DNA of 24,368 nucleotides, taken from assembly GCA_009731375.1 (NCBI GenBank), contig BJOX01000006.1:1743066-1767433 (forward strand), given 5' to 3'. Positions 1 through 8,523 of this stretch are shown here, piece after piece. Source of the stretch: Paulinella micropora (taxonomy: Eukaryota > Cercozoa > Imbricatea > Euglyphida). Below the pieces are notes generated by a model. That model made no database searches and had not been told where the DNA came from. It worked only from the letters and a program-made list of their open reading frames with translations. Made by a program: the position numbers and the translations under genes. How positions within the stretch are numbered: the stretch's first letter is position 1; every line of letters begins with the position of its first letter.

Positions 1-2
1 CA

Positions 3-211
3 AATCATATCCATTCATACCATACTCGACACTCAATCAAAAGCAACTTATTCATCGACCACAACACCCCATATCAAACAAAACTGTTCCTGCATCAATG
101 GAACCAACTCCCACAAGATATCAAGGACACAACATCACTCAACATCTTCAAAAAGCGGATAAAAGCTCACCTCCTAGAACAACAAAAACATAATAATAAT
201 AATGATAATAA
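3..211 (+). mobile_element. 3' end of a LINE (CR1/RTE-like) reverse transcriptase frame with (AAT)n tail
   Basis: The frame whose codons start at positions divisible by 3 is open from the window edge. It contains the stretch LFLHQWNQLPQDIKD followed by SLNIFKKRIKAHLL. A WNxLP block followed by a short helix of the form slxxFKxxlkxxL is the usual extreme C-terminus of CR1, jockey and RTE-type LINE reverse transcriptases. The frame runs directly into an AAT-rich microsatellite, as expected for the 3' tail left by target-primed reverse transcription. Only the last 60 or so residues are in the window; the catalytic domains would lie upstream. The family call rests on this C-terminal pattern alone, so the clade is uncertain. 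Confidence 0.6.
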
Positions 212-375
212 TAACAACAATGACTACAACACACACACACACACACACAAAAAAAAACATCAAAAAAAATTAATTAATTAATTAATAATTAACTTATATG
301 CATACATATATATATTTATATATGCATAAATAAGTTTATATAAAAAAACACACACACACACACACACACACAACA
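189..375. repeat. (AAT), (CA)n and AT-rich imperfect palindrome
   Basis: AAT and CAA units are followed by a CA run near 231-248, a TAAT run, and a second CA run near 348-372. Between them, about 290-338 forms an imperfect inverted repeat: AACTTATATGCAT is mirrored by ATGCATAAATAAGTT around an ATATAT core. No gene is visible. Confidence 0.8.
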
Positions 376-477
376 GCAACCATCCACCAGCATGGTCTTT
401 GAAGAATCCTCCGCCGGACTCCGTCCAACGAATATGGTCTCCCAACCACACCAACAAACCACTCCTTCACTTGCCCC

Positions 478-574
478 TCTCTTTTCTCTCTCTCTCTCTC
501 TCCTTCTTTCTCTCTGTATCTCTCTTTCTCTCTATATCTCTCTTTCTCTCTGTATCTCTCTCTCTCTCTTTCTT

Positions 575-605
<31 letters not shown>

Positions 606-633
606 TGCTCCCCCCTTTTCTCTCTTCTCTCTC

Positions 634-732
<99 letters not shown>
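478..732. repeat. (CT)n-rich microsatellite ending in (CA)n
   Basis: A CT array is interrupted by TCTTT, TATCT and CCCCCC, then passes to CACA just before a gap. Long open frames here are artefacts of the dinucleotide composition. About 376-477 is unique sequence without a recognisable exon. Confidence 0.95.
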
Positions 733-791
733 NNNNNNNNNNNNNNNNNNNNNNNNNNNNNNNNNNNNNNNNNNNNNNNNNNNNNNNNNNN
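733..791. other. Assembly gap (59 N)
   Basis: A run of N lies between a CT/CA array and a GA array. The two flanking arrays are reverse-complement related (CT on one side, GA on the other). The gap may therefore hide an inverted repeat or mark a false join. Confidence 0.99.
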
Positions 792-856
<65 letters not shown>

Positions 857-883
857 TAGATAGATAGATAGAGAGAGAGATGT

Positions 884-915
<32 letters not shown>

Positions 916-917
916 CA
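792..917. repeat. (GA)n, (GATA)n and (GACA)n compound microsatellite
   Basis: GA repeats occupy about 792-852. GATA follows to about 872, then GA again, then GACA to about 915. No coding signal is visible. Confidence 0.95.
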
Positions 918-1485
918 GACTCAGACACCCCTTCAAGTGCCGCAAAAACTCCACACTGTCATTCAAAACACTATCCTTTGTACAATCACCAGAATTAAAT
1001 TATTATTATAGGTGCCATTGTGTTGGATGAGTTGTTTTTTTTGCCCGCAACCCTTCTGTATGTGCCCCCGCTGGCTATAGCCTTAGAAACGACCGAAAAT
1101 CCCCAATATCGCCTTTTCTCTCAATTGCAAGGAGCCGAGAGGGGGGGCTAAATTATAGGCCTGCGCACTCATATTTCACTGCATATACCGCTGAGAGCTG
1201 CGATTTGCCGGCCTGTCTCACCTGAAAATGACTGAAAGAAAGATAGAGTTTCTCTCCGGCGAACCTAAGCAAAATGTGCTTGCAGGAATTGCAAGGACAC
1301 CATGCAAAGGTCTCTCTTTACCACTAACTTCATTCATCCTCCTCATCCTCCTCATCCTCCTCCCCTTCTCCTCTTTGTTAAGTTTTTCAAGGACCCTATT
1401 ATCCATAAAAACACCGTACTCGCTAGCCTTAAATCCGCCAGACTTGATTTAACGCTATTAATTTATTCCAAGTATTCTTCTTCCT
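918..1485. other. Unique spacer, no gene recognised
   Basis: This is mixed-composition sequence with short open frames on both strands, the longest about 75 codons at 1228-1452. I see no family motif, no convincing splice-site pairing and no RNA gene. A CTC-rich patch near 1333-1372 is low complexity. Confidence 0.6.
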
Positions 1486-1489
1486 CCCT

Positions 1490-1830
1490 CTTCGCCTTTG
1501 GTTTTAAGGAGTGAACTTTTCATCAGCCATACAAATCCTTAGCCAGAATTGGCGACCTTACTGAGATGTAATGTAAGCAGGACCATGAAACAGAAGGCAC
1601 AGAGATAAAAGAAGATTAGACATGAAGGAGCGGAGGGATGATTCTAACATATGTGCACACACACACACTCACACAGGCGCACAGACACGCACATAGTACT
1701 GCACATTCTTTGCCTTTGCCTTTGCCTTTGATTTAATGAAGTTACTTTTACAAGTGACCTCTGGTCATCCATACAAATCGTTAGCCCGAAGGCCATTGAT
1801 TTAACTAAGACGGCCATTGATTTAACTAAG

Positions 1831-1861
<31 letters not shown>

Positions 1862-1967
1862 CTCTTCTTCTTCTTTGCCTTTGCCTTTAATTTAATGAAG
1901 TTACTTTTACAAGTGACCTCTGGTCATCCATACAAATCGTTAGCCCGAAGGCCATTGATTTAACTAA
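1490..1967 (+). repeat. Three-copy short repeat (TTTGCCTTTG...CATACAAATC family)
   Basis: Two close copies lie near 1711-1807 and 1873-1967; the same GTTACTTTTAC block occurs at 1741 and 1900, a 159-bp offset. A more diverged copy lies near 1494-1560. Each has a TTTGCC/TTCGCC start, a TTTAA-GAAGT-ACTTTT middle and CCATACAAATC-TTAGCC at its end. Each is preceded by CTT or TTC-rich DNA. This looks like a short dispersed element or a local tandem duplication that carries its own microsatellite. No protein is evident. Confidence 0.7.
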
Positions 1968-2026
1968 CACGGTGACCCTTATAATATTAATTAAAAATGA
2001 TTAAAGTAACGTTGCAATATATTAAA

Positions 2027-2158
<132 letters not shown>

Positions 2159-2159
2159 G

Positions 2160-3343
2160 AATAATAATTCTTCTTCTTCTTCTTCTTCCTTCTTCCTTCT
2201 TCCTTCTTCCTTCTTCCTTCTTCCTTCTCTTCTTCCTTCTTCCTTCATCCTTCATTCTTCTTCCTTCTTCCTTCTTCCTTCTTCCTTCTCCCTTCTTCCT
2301 TCTTCCTTCTTCCTTCTTCCTCCTTCTTCCTTCTTCCTTCTTCCTTCTTCCTTCTTCTTTCTTCTTTCTTCCTTCTTCCTTCTTCCTTCTTCCTTCTTCC
2401 TTCTTGCTTCTTGCTTCTTCTTCTTCTTCTTCTTCTTCCTTCTTCCTTCTTCCTTCCTCCTTCCTCCTTCCTCCTTCTTCCTTCCTCCTTCCTTCCTCCT
2501 TCCTCCTGCTTCCTCCTGCTTCCTCCTGCTTCCTCCTGCTTCCTCCTTCCTCCTTCCTCCTTCCTCCTTCCTCCTTCGTCCTTCCTCCTTCGTCCTTCGT
2601 CCTTCGTCCTTCGTCCTTCGTCCCTCGTCCCTCGTCCCTCGTCCCTCGTCCCTCGTCCCTCCTCCCTCCTTCCTTCTTCCTTCTTCCTTCTTCCTTCTTC
2701 TTCTTCTTCTTCTTCCTTCTTCTTCTTCTTCCTTTTCTTGTTCTTCCTTCTTCTTCTTCTTCTTCTTCCTTCTTCTTCTTCCTTCTTCTTCTTCTTCTTC
2801 TGCTTCCTTCTTCTTCTGCTTCCTTCTTCTTCTTCTTCCTTCTTCTTCTTCTTCCTTCTTCTTCTTCTTCTTCCTTCTTCTTCTTCTTCCTTCTTCTTCT
2901 TCTTCCTTCTTCTTCTTCTTCCTTCTTCTTCTTCTTCCTTCTTCTTCCTTCTTCTTCTTCTTCTTCCTTCTTCTGCTTCTTCTTCTTCTTCTTCTTCTTC
3001 TTCTTCTTTCTTCTTCTTCTTCTTCTTTCTTCTTCTTCTTCTTCTTCTTCTTCTTCTTCTTCTTCCTTCTTCTTCTTCTTCTTCCTTCTTCTTCCTTCTT
3101 CTTCTTCTTCTTCTTCTTCTTCCTTCTTCTTCCTTCTTCTTCTTCTTCCTTCTTCTTCTCCTTCTTCTCCTTCTTCTTCTTCTTCTTCTTCTTCTTTTTC
3201 TTCTCCTTCTTCTCCTCCTCCTCCTGCTCTTCCTCCTGCTCCTTCTTCTTCTTCTTCTTCTTCTTCTGCTCCTCCTCCTCCTCCTCCTTCTCCTTCTCCT
3301 CCTCCTCCTCCTTTCTCCTCTCCTCCTCTTCTCTCCTCTTCTC

Positions 3344-3378
<35 letters not shown>

Positions 3379-3635
3379 TTCTACTTCTTCTTCTTCTTGT
3401 TGTCCTTCTCCTACTCCTCCTCCTCCTCCTCCTCCTGCTTCTCCTCCTCCTTCTCCTCTCCTCCTCCTCCTCCTCTTCTTCTTCTTCTTCTTCTTCTTCT
3501 TCTTCTTCTCCTCCTCCTCCTCCTCTTCCTCCTCCTCCTCTTCTTCTTCTTCTTCTTCTTCCTCCTCCTCTCCTCCTCCTCCTCCTCCTTCTCCTCCTCT
3601 TCCTCCTCCTCCTCCTTCTCCTCCTCTTCCTCCGC

Positions 3636-3666
<31 letters not shown>

Positions 3667-3673
3667 TTCTTCT

Positions 3674-3705
<32 letters not shown>

Positions 3706-3895
3706 CTCTTCTTCCTCTTCTTCTTCGTTCTCGTTGTCCTCGTCGTCCTCGTCATCTTCGTCATCTTCGTTGTCTTCGTTGTCTTCGTTGTCTTCGTTGT
3801 CGTCGATGTCGTTGTCGTCGATGGCGTTGTCGTCTCGTCGTCGTCGTTGTCGTCCCCCGACCCCCCCCTCCCCTCGCCCGCGCGCTCTCTTTCTC
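2160..3895. repeat. 1.7-kb polypyrimidine/polypurine tract (TTC, TTCC, CTC and CGTC variants)
   Basis: The + strand is nearly all C and T for about 1.56 kb, then picks up G in a CGTC-rich end. Sub-blocks follow one another: CTTC with CCTT near 2160-2450, CCTCCTT and CCTGCTT near 2450-2560, CGTCC near 2575-2660, CTT/TTC near 2700-3190, mixed CTC/TTC near 3190-3720, and TCGTTG/CGTCGTC to about 3860. Open frames of more than 500 codons cross it on both strands, but they consist of Ser/Phe/Leu/Pro or Glu/Arg/Lys/Gly only and are not credible genes. Homopurine-homopyrimidine DNA of this length can form triplex structures (known property, not shown here). Confidence 0.97.
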
Positions 3896-3930
3896 TGAAA
3901 TATACAAATATACAAATATATGCATATATA

Positions 3931-3936
<6 letters not shown>

Positions 3937-3966
<30 letters not shown>

Positions 3967-4011
3967 TGTATGTATGTATGTATATATGTATGTATGTATG
4001 TATGTATATAG
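3937..4011. repeat. (TATG)n microsatellite
   Basis: Tandem TATG units with a TATATATG interruption sit directly upstream of the first recognisable exon of the NOPCHAP1-like gene. The open Met-Tyr-Val-Cys frame is produced by the repeat. Confidence 0.95.
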
Positions 4012-4047
4012 GAATAAATTTGTCGCACAGACTGCGTTGCTGTGCAG

Positions 4048-4125
4048 GGGCAGGGCCGGCGGTCGGGGAGGTGGAGGAGGAGAAAGCACAAGGCAAACGC
4101 ACCTTCGCCGTGCCACCCAGCGCGC
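4048..4125 (+). CDS. NOPCHAP1-like exon with VPPSA motif (first recognised)
   Basis: The acceptor is read as ...GCTGTGCAG before 4048; an alternative AG lies at 4029-4030. The donor is C|GTACGA. The frame encodes a Glu/Lys-rich segment (VEEEKAQGKR) followed by TFAVPPSA. It ends in phase 1, and its last base joins TG of the next exon to make Leu. The VPPS-L spacing before FLPQM is what the family shows. Confidence 0.65.
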
Positions 4126-5012
4126 GTACGACATGAGAACAGAAACAACACACAGGCGCAAACCAAACACGTACCATCACAGATGTAAAATGAAAATTTC
4201 GTTTTTCTGGTAATGTCTTCGTGGTGTGTATATATTTTACATATGTATGTGTGTGTGTGTGTTGTTTATTCGAGTGTGCGCGTCCAAAAATATGTATGTT
4301 TACATGCGTGCACGTCTGTATGTATATATTGTAGCCAAACCAGACTCAAACCACTTGGACTGACAGGACCACCGCACATATACGGACATGAAAGACAAGT
4401 CTGCCGCATATATTGAAGCCAATAGAAACATGCATAGCAAGAGAGATAGGAAAAGACAACAAAACAAAAGAGATCGAAACCAGGGAAGCAGCGGAATGCA
4501 AGCCCGACGAAAGAGATGTAGTTCAAGGAAAGCGACACAACAGTGATTTCATGAGCCTGCGTCATCACAACAACAACTAAAAGGGCGGACTGCATGAAAA
4601 GTTGATTGGCATCTTGCTCTGTTGTTGGTGTATGTATGTATGTATGTATGTATGTACGTATACGTATGTATGTATGTATATATGTATGTATATATGTATG
4701 TATTTATGTATGTATTTATGTATGTATTTATGTATGTATTTATATGTATTCATGTATATATTCATGTATGTATACATGTCTGCATGTCTGCAGTGATTGG
4801 GAAGCTGCAGGCGTTCCTGCCGCAGATGCGCGCCGCCAACGAGTCCCTCGCTGCCGTAACGCCTCCCTTTACACCAGCTGAGAACTTGCATCTCTGCGAG
4901 AGAGCCACCAGGCCATTTTTTTGGGCCTGTGGCGGCTCTCTCACACCTGCAACCAACAGTTTGGAAAGAGTGTATATTGACCCGGAGTGGCCACGTTGCC
5001 CATTTTCTCTCC

Positions 5013-5046
<34 letters not shown>

Positions 5047-6198
5047 GTATATATATTTTATATATATATATATCATACACTTACACACACACACACACAT
5101 ACATACATACATACACATACACACACACAAACGCACGCTGGGGGGCACACAGGCATACATGGCAGGATACTGACCAACGTGCATGTGCGCATGTTTTTTT
5201 ATTGCGTAGCGTGTGGCGGTGGCGGGGCCCGATAGTGTGCGCGTGGACCACATTGGCGACGACGTCACGCAAGTCGTCGAAATGGTCTCGCCTTTCTACT
5301 AAATCATCTAAACATGCAGGTTTCTGGCGCAAGAGAGCCATCCCAGGCCAGCAAAAGCTGGCTTGGGTGGCTCTTGCAACCGAAACCAAAATTTTCAGAT
5401 GGTGTTGAACAAGTCTCAGCGTGGTGAAATGGGTAAAATGTGCGATGGCAGGACCTGGCGATGGGGGTGCTGGAGCCACAGGTACGCTGGGCTATGCTAT
5501 GCTATGCTATGCTATGCTATGCTATGCTATGCTATGATATGCTATGCTATGCTAAGCTATGCTACGCTAGGCTCTGCTCTATGCTATGCAATTCTATATG
5601 CTATGCTATGCTATGCTATGCTATGCTATGCTATGCCATGCTAGGGTAGGCTAGGCTAGGCTAGGCTAGGCTAGGCTAGGCTAGGCAAGGCAGGCAAGGC
5701 TAGGAGGCTAGGCAAGGCTAGGCAAGGCAAAGCAAGGCTAGGCTAGGCTAGCTAGGCTAGGCTAGGCTAGGCTAGGCTAGGCTAGGCTAGGCTAGGCTAG
5801 GCTAGGCTAGGCCAGGCTAGGCTAGGCTAGGCTAGGCTTGGCTAGGCTTGGCTAGGCTAGGCTAGGGGCTAGGCTAGGCTAGGCTAGGCTAGGGGCTAGG
5901 CTAGGCTAGGCTAGGCTAGGCTAGGCTAGGCTAGGCTAGGCTAGGCTAGGCTTGGCTTGGCTTGGCTTGGCTTTGCTATGCTATGATATGCTACAGGATG
6001 CTAACCCAAGCCCGAACGGCAACGTGGCCCAGCAGACCGACCAGGTAGGTGAAATAGATGAGATAGATGAGATACATGAAATAGATGATGAGATAGATAG
6101 ATGAGATGTATAAATGAGATAGATGGATGAGATAGATAGATGAGATAGATAGATGAGATAGATAGTTGAGATAGATAGATGAAGAGAGAGAGAGAGAG

Positions 6199-6242
<44 letters not shown>

Positions 6243-6254
6243 GTGACTGAGTGC

Positions 6255-6344
<90 letters not shown>

Positions 6345-6485
6345 GAGATCTCCCTTTCTTGTGTGAATTTGTTTTGTTCGTTTGCTTGCTTGCTTGTTCG
6401 TCTGCTCGTTCGCTCGCTCGCTTGCTTGGCACTTATCTTAGCGCACTCCACCCCCCCCCCCCACGAACATGCATACTCAGTTGCA

Positions 6486-6524
<39 letters not shown>

Positions 6525-6943
6525 TTATCTATCTACGTCTGTCTGTCTATTTATCCTGTCTACCTGTCGTATGTCTGTCTCTGTCTTCTTGTCTGTGTTA
6601 TCTATCCATGTTTCCATTCTTCTGTCCGCTAGTATTTGGTTTAAGCAATGTACATACATCTGTCTACATATGTATTTAGTTCCTGGGTCGTGATGGTGGC
6701 GCGCCGCCTAAAGCTGTGGAACTTTCCACCCAGTCCGTGGCGCCCACTGCTCAGGCTGTCCCTGCTGTCTCTCCCCCCGCCCCGCCCGCCGCCCGCTCCC
6801 CCAAGCTATCTGCGCCCGCCCCTGCCGCTGCCGCTTCTTCCGCCCGCTCTGTGCCGCCGACCGCCTCCACCAGCCCCGCCACGCAAGCCACCGGCCAAGC
6901 TCCCCGCCGCAGCAGCCGACAAAAAAAGAGGACACGCACGTGA
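4048..6943 (+). CDS. NOPCHAP1-like (DUF4598) protein, six exons recognised, 5' end uncertain
   Basis: Proposed exons are 4048-4125, 4794-4855, 5210-5284, 5452-5481, 5997-6044 and 6680-6943. All introns are GT...AG, and the phases agree at every junction (1, 0, 0, 0, 0). The product contains a VPPSA-L-IGKLQAFLPQM-AAN block (residue L split over the first intron). It then has DHIGDDVTQVVEM joined to DLAMGVLEPQ, a Pro/Ala/Ser-rich tail and a basic end RRSSRQKKRTRT. FLPQM-AAN followed by a VxIExxD...IEM-D-LGVLE pattern is the DUF4598/NOPCHAP1 signature. Human NOPCHAP1 (C12orf45) links NOP58 to the RUVBL1/2-containing R2TP machinery during box C/D snoRNP assembly. The nuclear role here is inferred from that family. 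No start codon is assigned: the first exon's frame runs upstream into the TATG repeat, so another 5' exon is likely. Confidence 0.75.
4126..4793 (+). other. Intron 1 of the NOPCHAP1-like gene, holding repeats and an unassigned 52-codon frame
   Basis: The intron ends in a long TATG/TATT array (about 4627-4780) that abuts the acceptor CTGCAG. A lysine/arginine-rich open frame runs from ATG 4388 to TGA 4546 (MKDKSAAYIEANRNMHSKRD at its start). I do not recognise it and it is probably chance. Sequence near 4333-4430 looks like a fragment of a dispersed repeat. Confidence 0.55.
4794..4855 (+). CDS. NOPCHAP1-like exon encoding IGKLQAFLPQM-AANESLAA
   Basis: The acceptor is TGTCTGCAG|TG and the donor is GCC|GTAACG. 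It has GC-rich codons, unlike the AT-rich repeats on both sides. This is the most diagnostic exon of the gene (FLPQM followed by AAN). It enters in phase 1 and leaves in phase 0. Confidence 0.8.
4991..5139. repeat. Intron 2 microsatellites: (CT)n, (TA)n, (CA)n, (CATA)n
   Basis: CT units lie near 5006-5030, AT near 5030-5074, and CA with CATA near 5083-5130. All are inside the intron spanning 4856-5209. The rest of the intron shows no feature. Confidence 0.9.
5210..5284 (+). CDS. NOPCHAP1-like exon encoding DHIGDDVTQVVEM
   Basis: The acceptor is TTTTTTTATTGCGTAG|CGT and the donor ATG|GTCTCG. It is phase 0 on both sides and encodes 25 residues (RVAVAGPDSVRVDHIGDDVT, then QVVEM). It matches the family's segment that precedes the short LGV-LE block. 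Confidence 0.75.
5452..5481 (+). CDS. 30-nt microexon of the NOPCHAP1-like gene (DLAMGVLEPQ)
   Basis: The acceptor is GATGGCAG|GAC and the donor CAG|GTACGC. It has exactly ten codons in phase 0. Joined after ...VVEM it restores the family's acidic-L-GVLE motif, which makes the call convincing despite the size. Confidence 0.72.
5489..5990. repeat. Intron 4 pentanucleotide satellite: (GCTAT)n passing to (GGCTA)n
   Basis: GCTAT units fill about 5491-5643 with a few variants (GATAT, CTACG). From about 5644 to 5950 the unit becomes GGCTA with AGGCA and GGGGCTA variants. TTGGC and GCTAT units close the array just before the acceptor at 5995-5996. The array makes up almost the entire intron. Confidence 0.97.
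5997..6044 (+). CDS. NOPCHAP1-like exon (DANPSPNGNVAQQTDQ)
   Basis: The acceptor is GCTACAG|GAT and the donor CAG|GTAGGT, a near-consensus site. It has sixteen codons, phase 0 on both sides. The sequence is low in conservation value, but splice sites, phase and GC-rich codons fit the neighbouring exons. Confidence 0.65.
6045..6679 (+). repeat. Intron 5: (GATGA), (GATA)n, (GA)n and (ATCT)n arrays
   Basis: GATGAGATA units lie near 6057-6182, GA near 6183-6240, a GATA array near 6256-6343, poly-C near 6452-6462, and ATCT/GTCT units near 6487-6600. GATA and, further on, its complement ATCT therefore occur in the same intron. A hairpin in the pre-mRNA could bring the splice sites closer; this is inference. 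The acceptor at the end is TATTTAG|TTC. Confidence 0.85.
6680..6943 (+). CDS. Terminal exon of the NOPCHAP1-like gene, Pro/Ala/Ser-rich with basic C-terminus
   Basis: The exon has 88 codons including the stop TGA at 6941-6943. It starts FLGRDGGAPPKAVELSTQ in phase 0 after TAG|TTC. It then has an Ala/Pro/Ser-rich, probably disordered stretch and ends in RRSSRQKKRTRT, which could serve as a nuclear or nucleolar signal. GC content is far above that of the intron DNA. Confidence 0.7.
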   Translation, partial: FLGRDGGAPPKAVELSTQSVAPTAQAVPAVSPPAPPAARSPKLSAPAPAAAASSARSVPPTASTSPATQATGQAPRRSSRQKKRTRT

Positions 6944-7834
6944 ATTCCAAGCAGCAAGGCTCGTAACACTATTGTTGCTATCATGATTAATCATTAGTAT
7001 ATTACTGTACTACTAGTAGAGTCTGAGTCATAGTCTGATTCTTAGTAACAAAGTTGGCAGTATCCGTCGGAGCAAGACAATGCAGTATAACTTGAATGAC
7101 TGCGTCACGGGCCGGGCGTAGTGATTTTAAGCAATCACTTTTTTAATCAAAACTTGCAACTCTTAGAGATGACACTGGGCGGACGAAGTATGAGAAGGAA
7201 AGATGAAGTTATGTACATCATACTGTTCAAGTTACCAGATGACTCGTAGAGTCAAAACGAACCCGTGAGGAATGCCTCAAACAAAATGAAAAAGAAAGGG
7301 AAAGGAAGTATATGTTAGACCACTATTCCTAATATAATAATATATGATAGCAACTACACTCTACCAGCAGTACTACAGCTTTAATAAGAAAAGGCGCCAA
7401 CAGAACACGCCACGTAACTTGACTGGCTGGTTCATAAGTCATATGTTTTTTAAGTCGTTTTCAAGTTAGTGGGGTCCAAACTTTCAACCGTCACTGAGGC
7501 AACTATAACTTCAAGTTTCGAGTTTTTATCATTTTTTTAATCTACTTTTTTTTTGTTGTAAAGATCACGATGAGATCTACTACTAGCTGGAAAAAAATCA
7601 TTTGAAATTGAAATTTTGTAACTGTTAAAAGTTTTGTGTTTTGTTCATTTAAAAAAAGTTATTAAGCAAACTTCAAGTTGTCTATAATTTGCGATAGTAT
7701 GGTCTGCAGTCATATAGACTGTGATATTTCTGGTTGAATCTGTAGCACTTTTGACTCGAAAAAGGAGCAGTACTTCAGAAGCCTTAGTTTCCTGGGTTTT
7801 TGATGTTTTTGTGACCTTTAACCCTAAAAAATGT
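6944..7834. other. Unique spacer, no gene recognised
   Basis: This is moderately AT-rich sequence with stops in all frames and no long repeat. It includes the 3' flank of the NOPCHAP1-like gene and the region downstream of the minus-strand gag. If the retroelement were intact, protease and polymerase should lie here on the minus strand. No such frame is present, so the element is truncated. Confidence 0.65.
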
Positions 7835-8071
7835 TCAGGCCGGTCCAGGCCATGCCAGCAAAAAAGCCAAATCCTGTTGAATTCTTTTTAACCGGAAGCA
7901 CTTACCCTCCTTACTAAAGATCCAACACTCGTCTTTGGCCTTACCCTTTCCAAGCTTGCGTACAGCCGGCAAACCTTTCTCAGTGGAGCTAGTCACCTTT
8001 ACCATGTCGAACTTTTGTCCAACTCTACTGCTCGGCCTTGCACGAACTTCCACCAAGTCGTGAAGTTCCAT
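7835..8071 (-). pseudogene. C-terminal part of copia-like gag, frameshifted
   Basis: The frame begins inside the preceding gag frame and continues in a different register to a stop at 7835. It encodes 78 residues, including a basic stretch (RKLGKGKAK) and CWIFSKEGKC. The latter resembles a decayed CCHC zinc knuckle (CxxCxxxGH) in which the second Cys and the His are replaced. That reading is tentative. The frame ends well before any protease domain. Confidence 0.4.
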
Positions 8072-8523
8072 TTGAACTGCTTCCGGTTTAGTTCGGCCAT
8101 CTCAACCCATAGTTGCGAAGCTTTCTTCACCCTACTGTCAGATTGTTTTGGACCCACTAAAGCATCCTTCACTATCTGTTGAAGACTGCCATCGTCTGGG
8201 GCTTGGCCATAGTCTGCCAACCATTCTTTTCTAGCGTTAAGGTCCACACACTGCCCGGCATACTGCAGCTTACTCGTGAAAAGGAAGTCATTCAACTCTT
8301 TGATCCTATCCTGAACGTCGGCTGTGTCTACCTTCTTGTACCGGGCATGCAGCCTATCCCACAGAGCTTTTGGGTTTTGGCCAAAGGTCAGACTTTCAGG
8401 ATTGAGGTCACGCGCCATGCTCTTTGCCTCCCCACCGAGCATATCATAAATGATATTGAAAACCTTTGCCTTCTGCTTACTCATCTCTGCATGTATACTA
8501 GCGTCATAGGCCATCACCTCCAA
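7999..8523 (-). pseudogene. Copia-like gag core (UBN2-type), minus strand
   Basis: A 174-codon frame begins MEVMAYDASIHAEMSKQKAK and contains KALWDRLHARY followed by helical segments. This is the pattern of copia/Ty1-type gag proteins, in which an AW..L..RY helix precedes several amphipathic helices. Its first part lies in the first unit of the 523-bp tandem repeat. After 8437 the sequence leaves the repeat and continues through GGEAKSMARD, a continuation missing from the other copies. The frame stops at 7999 but is extended in another register by the next frame, which implies a frameshift. The gag protein would form the particle shell of an LTR retrotransposon. Confidence 0.5.

Noticed and set aside
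392-966. CT- and GA-array open frames on both strands
   Set aside because: Dinucleotide repeats lack stop codons; the residues are only Ser/Leu or Arg/Glu.
2245-4170. A 641-codon minus-strand open frame and 500-codon plus frames over the pyrimidine tract
   Set aside because: They consist of Glu/Arg/Lys/Gly or Ser/Phe/Leu/Pro runs set by the CTT/CTC repeats. All six frames stay long, and there is no domain.
4388-4546. 52-codon Lys/Arg-rich frame as first exon of the NOPCHAP1-like gene
   Set aside because: No donor in the phase required by the next exon, and no similarity to the family N-terminus. Probably chance within the intron.
4606-4630. Alternative exon ending TTGTTG|GTGTATG that would precede the FLPQM exon in phase
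   Set aside because: An in-frame TGA lies at 4603-4605 with no acceptor after it and no ATG. The exon at 4048-4125 fits the family better.
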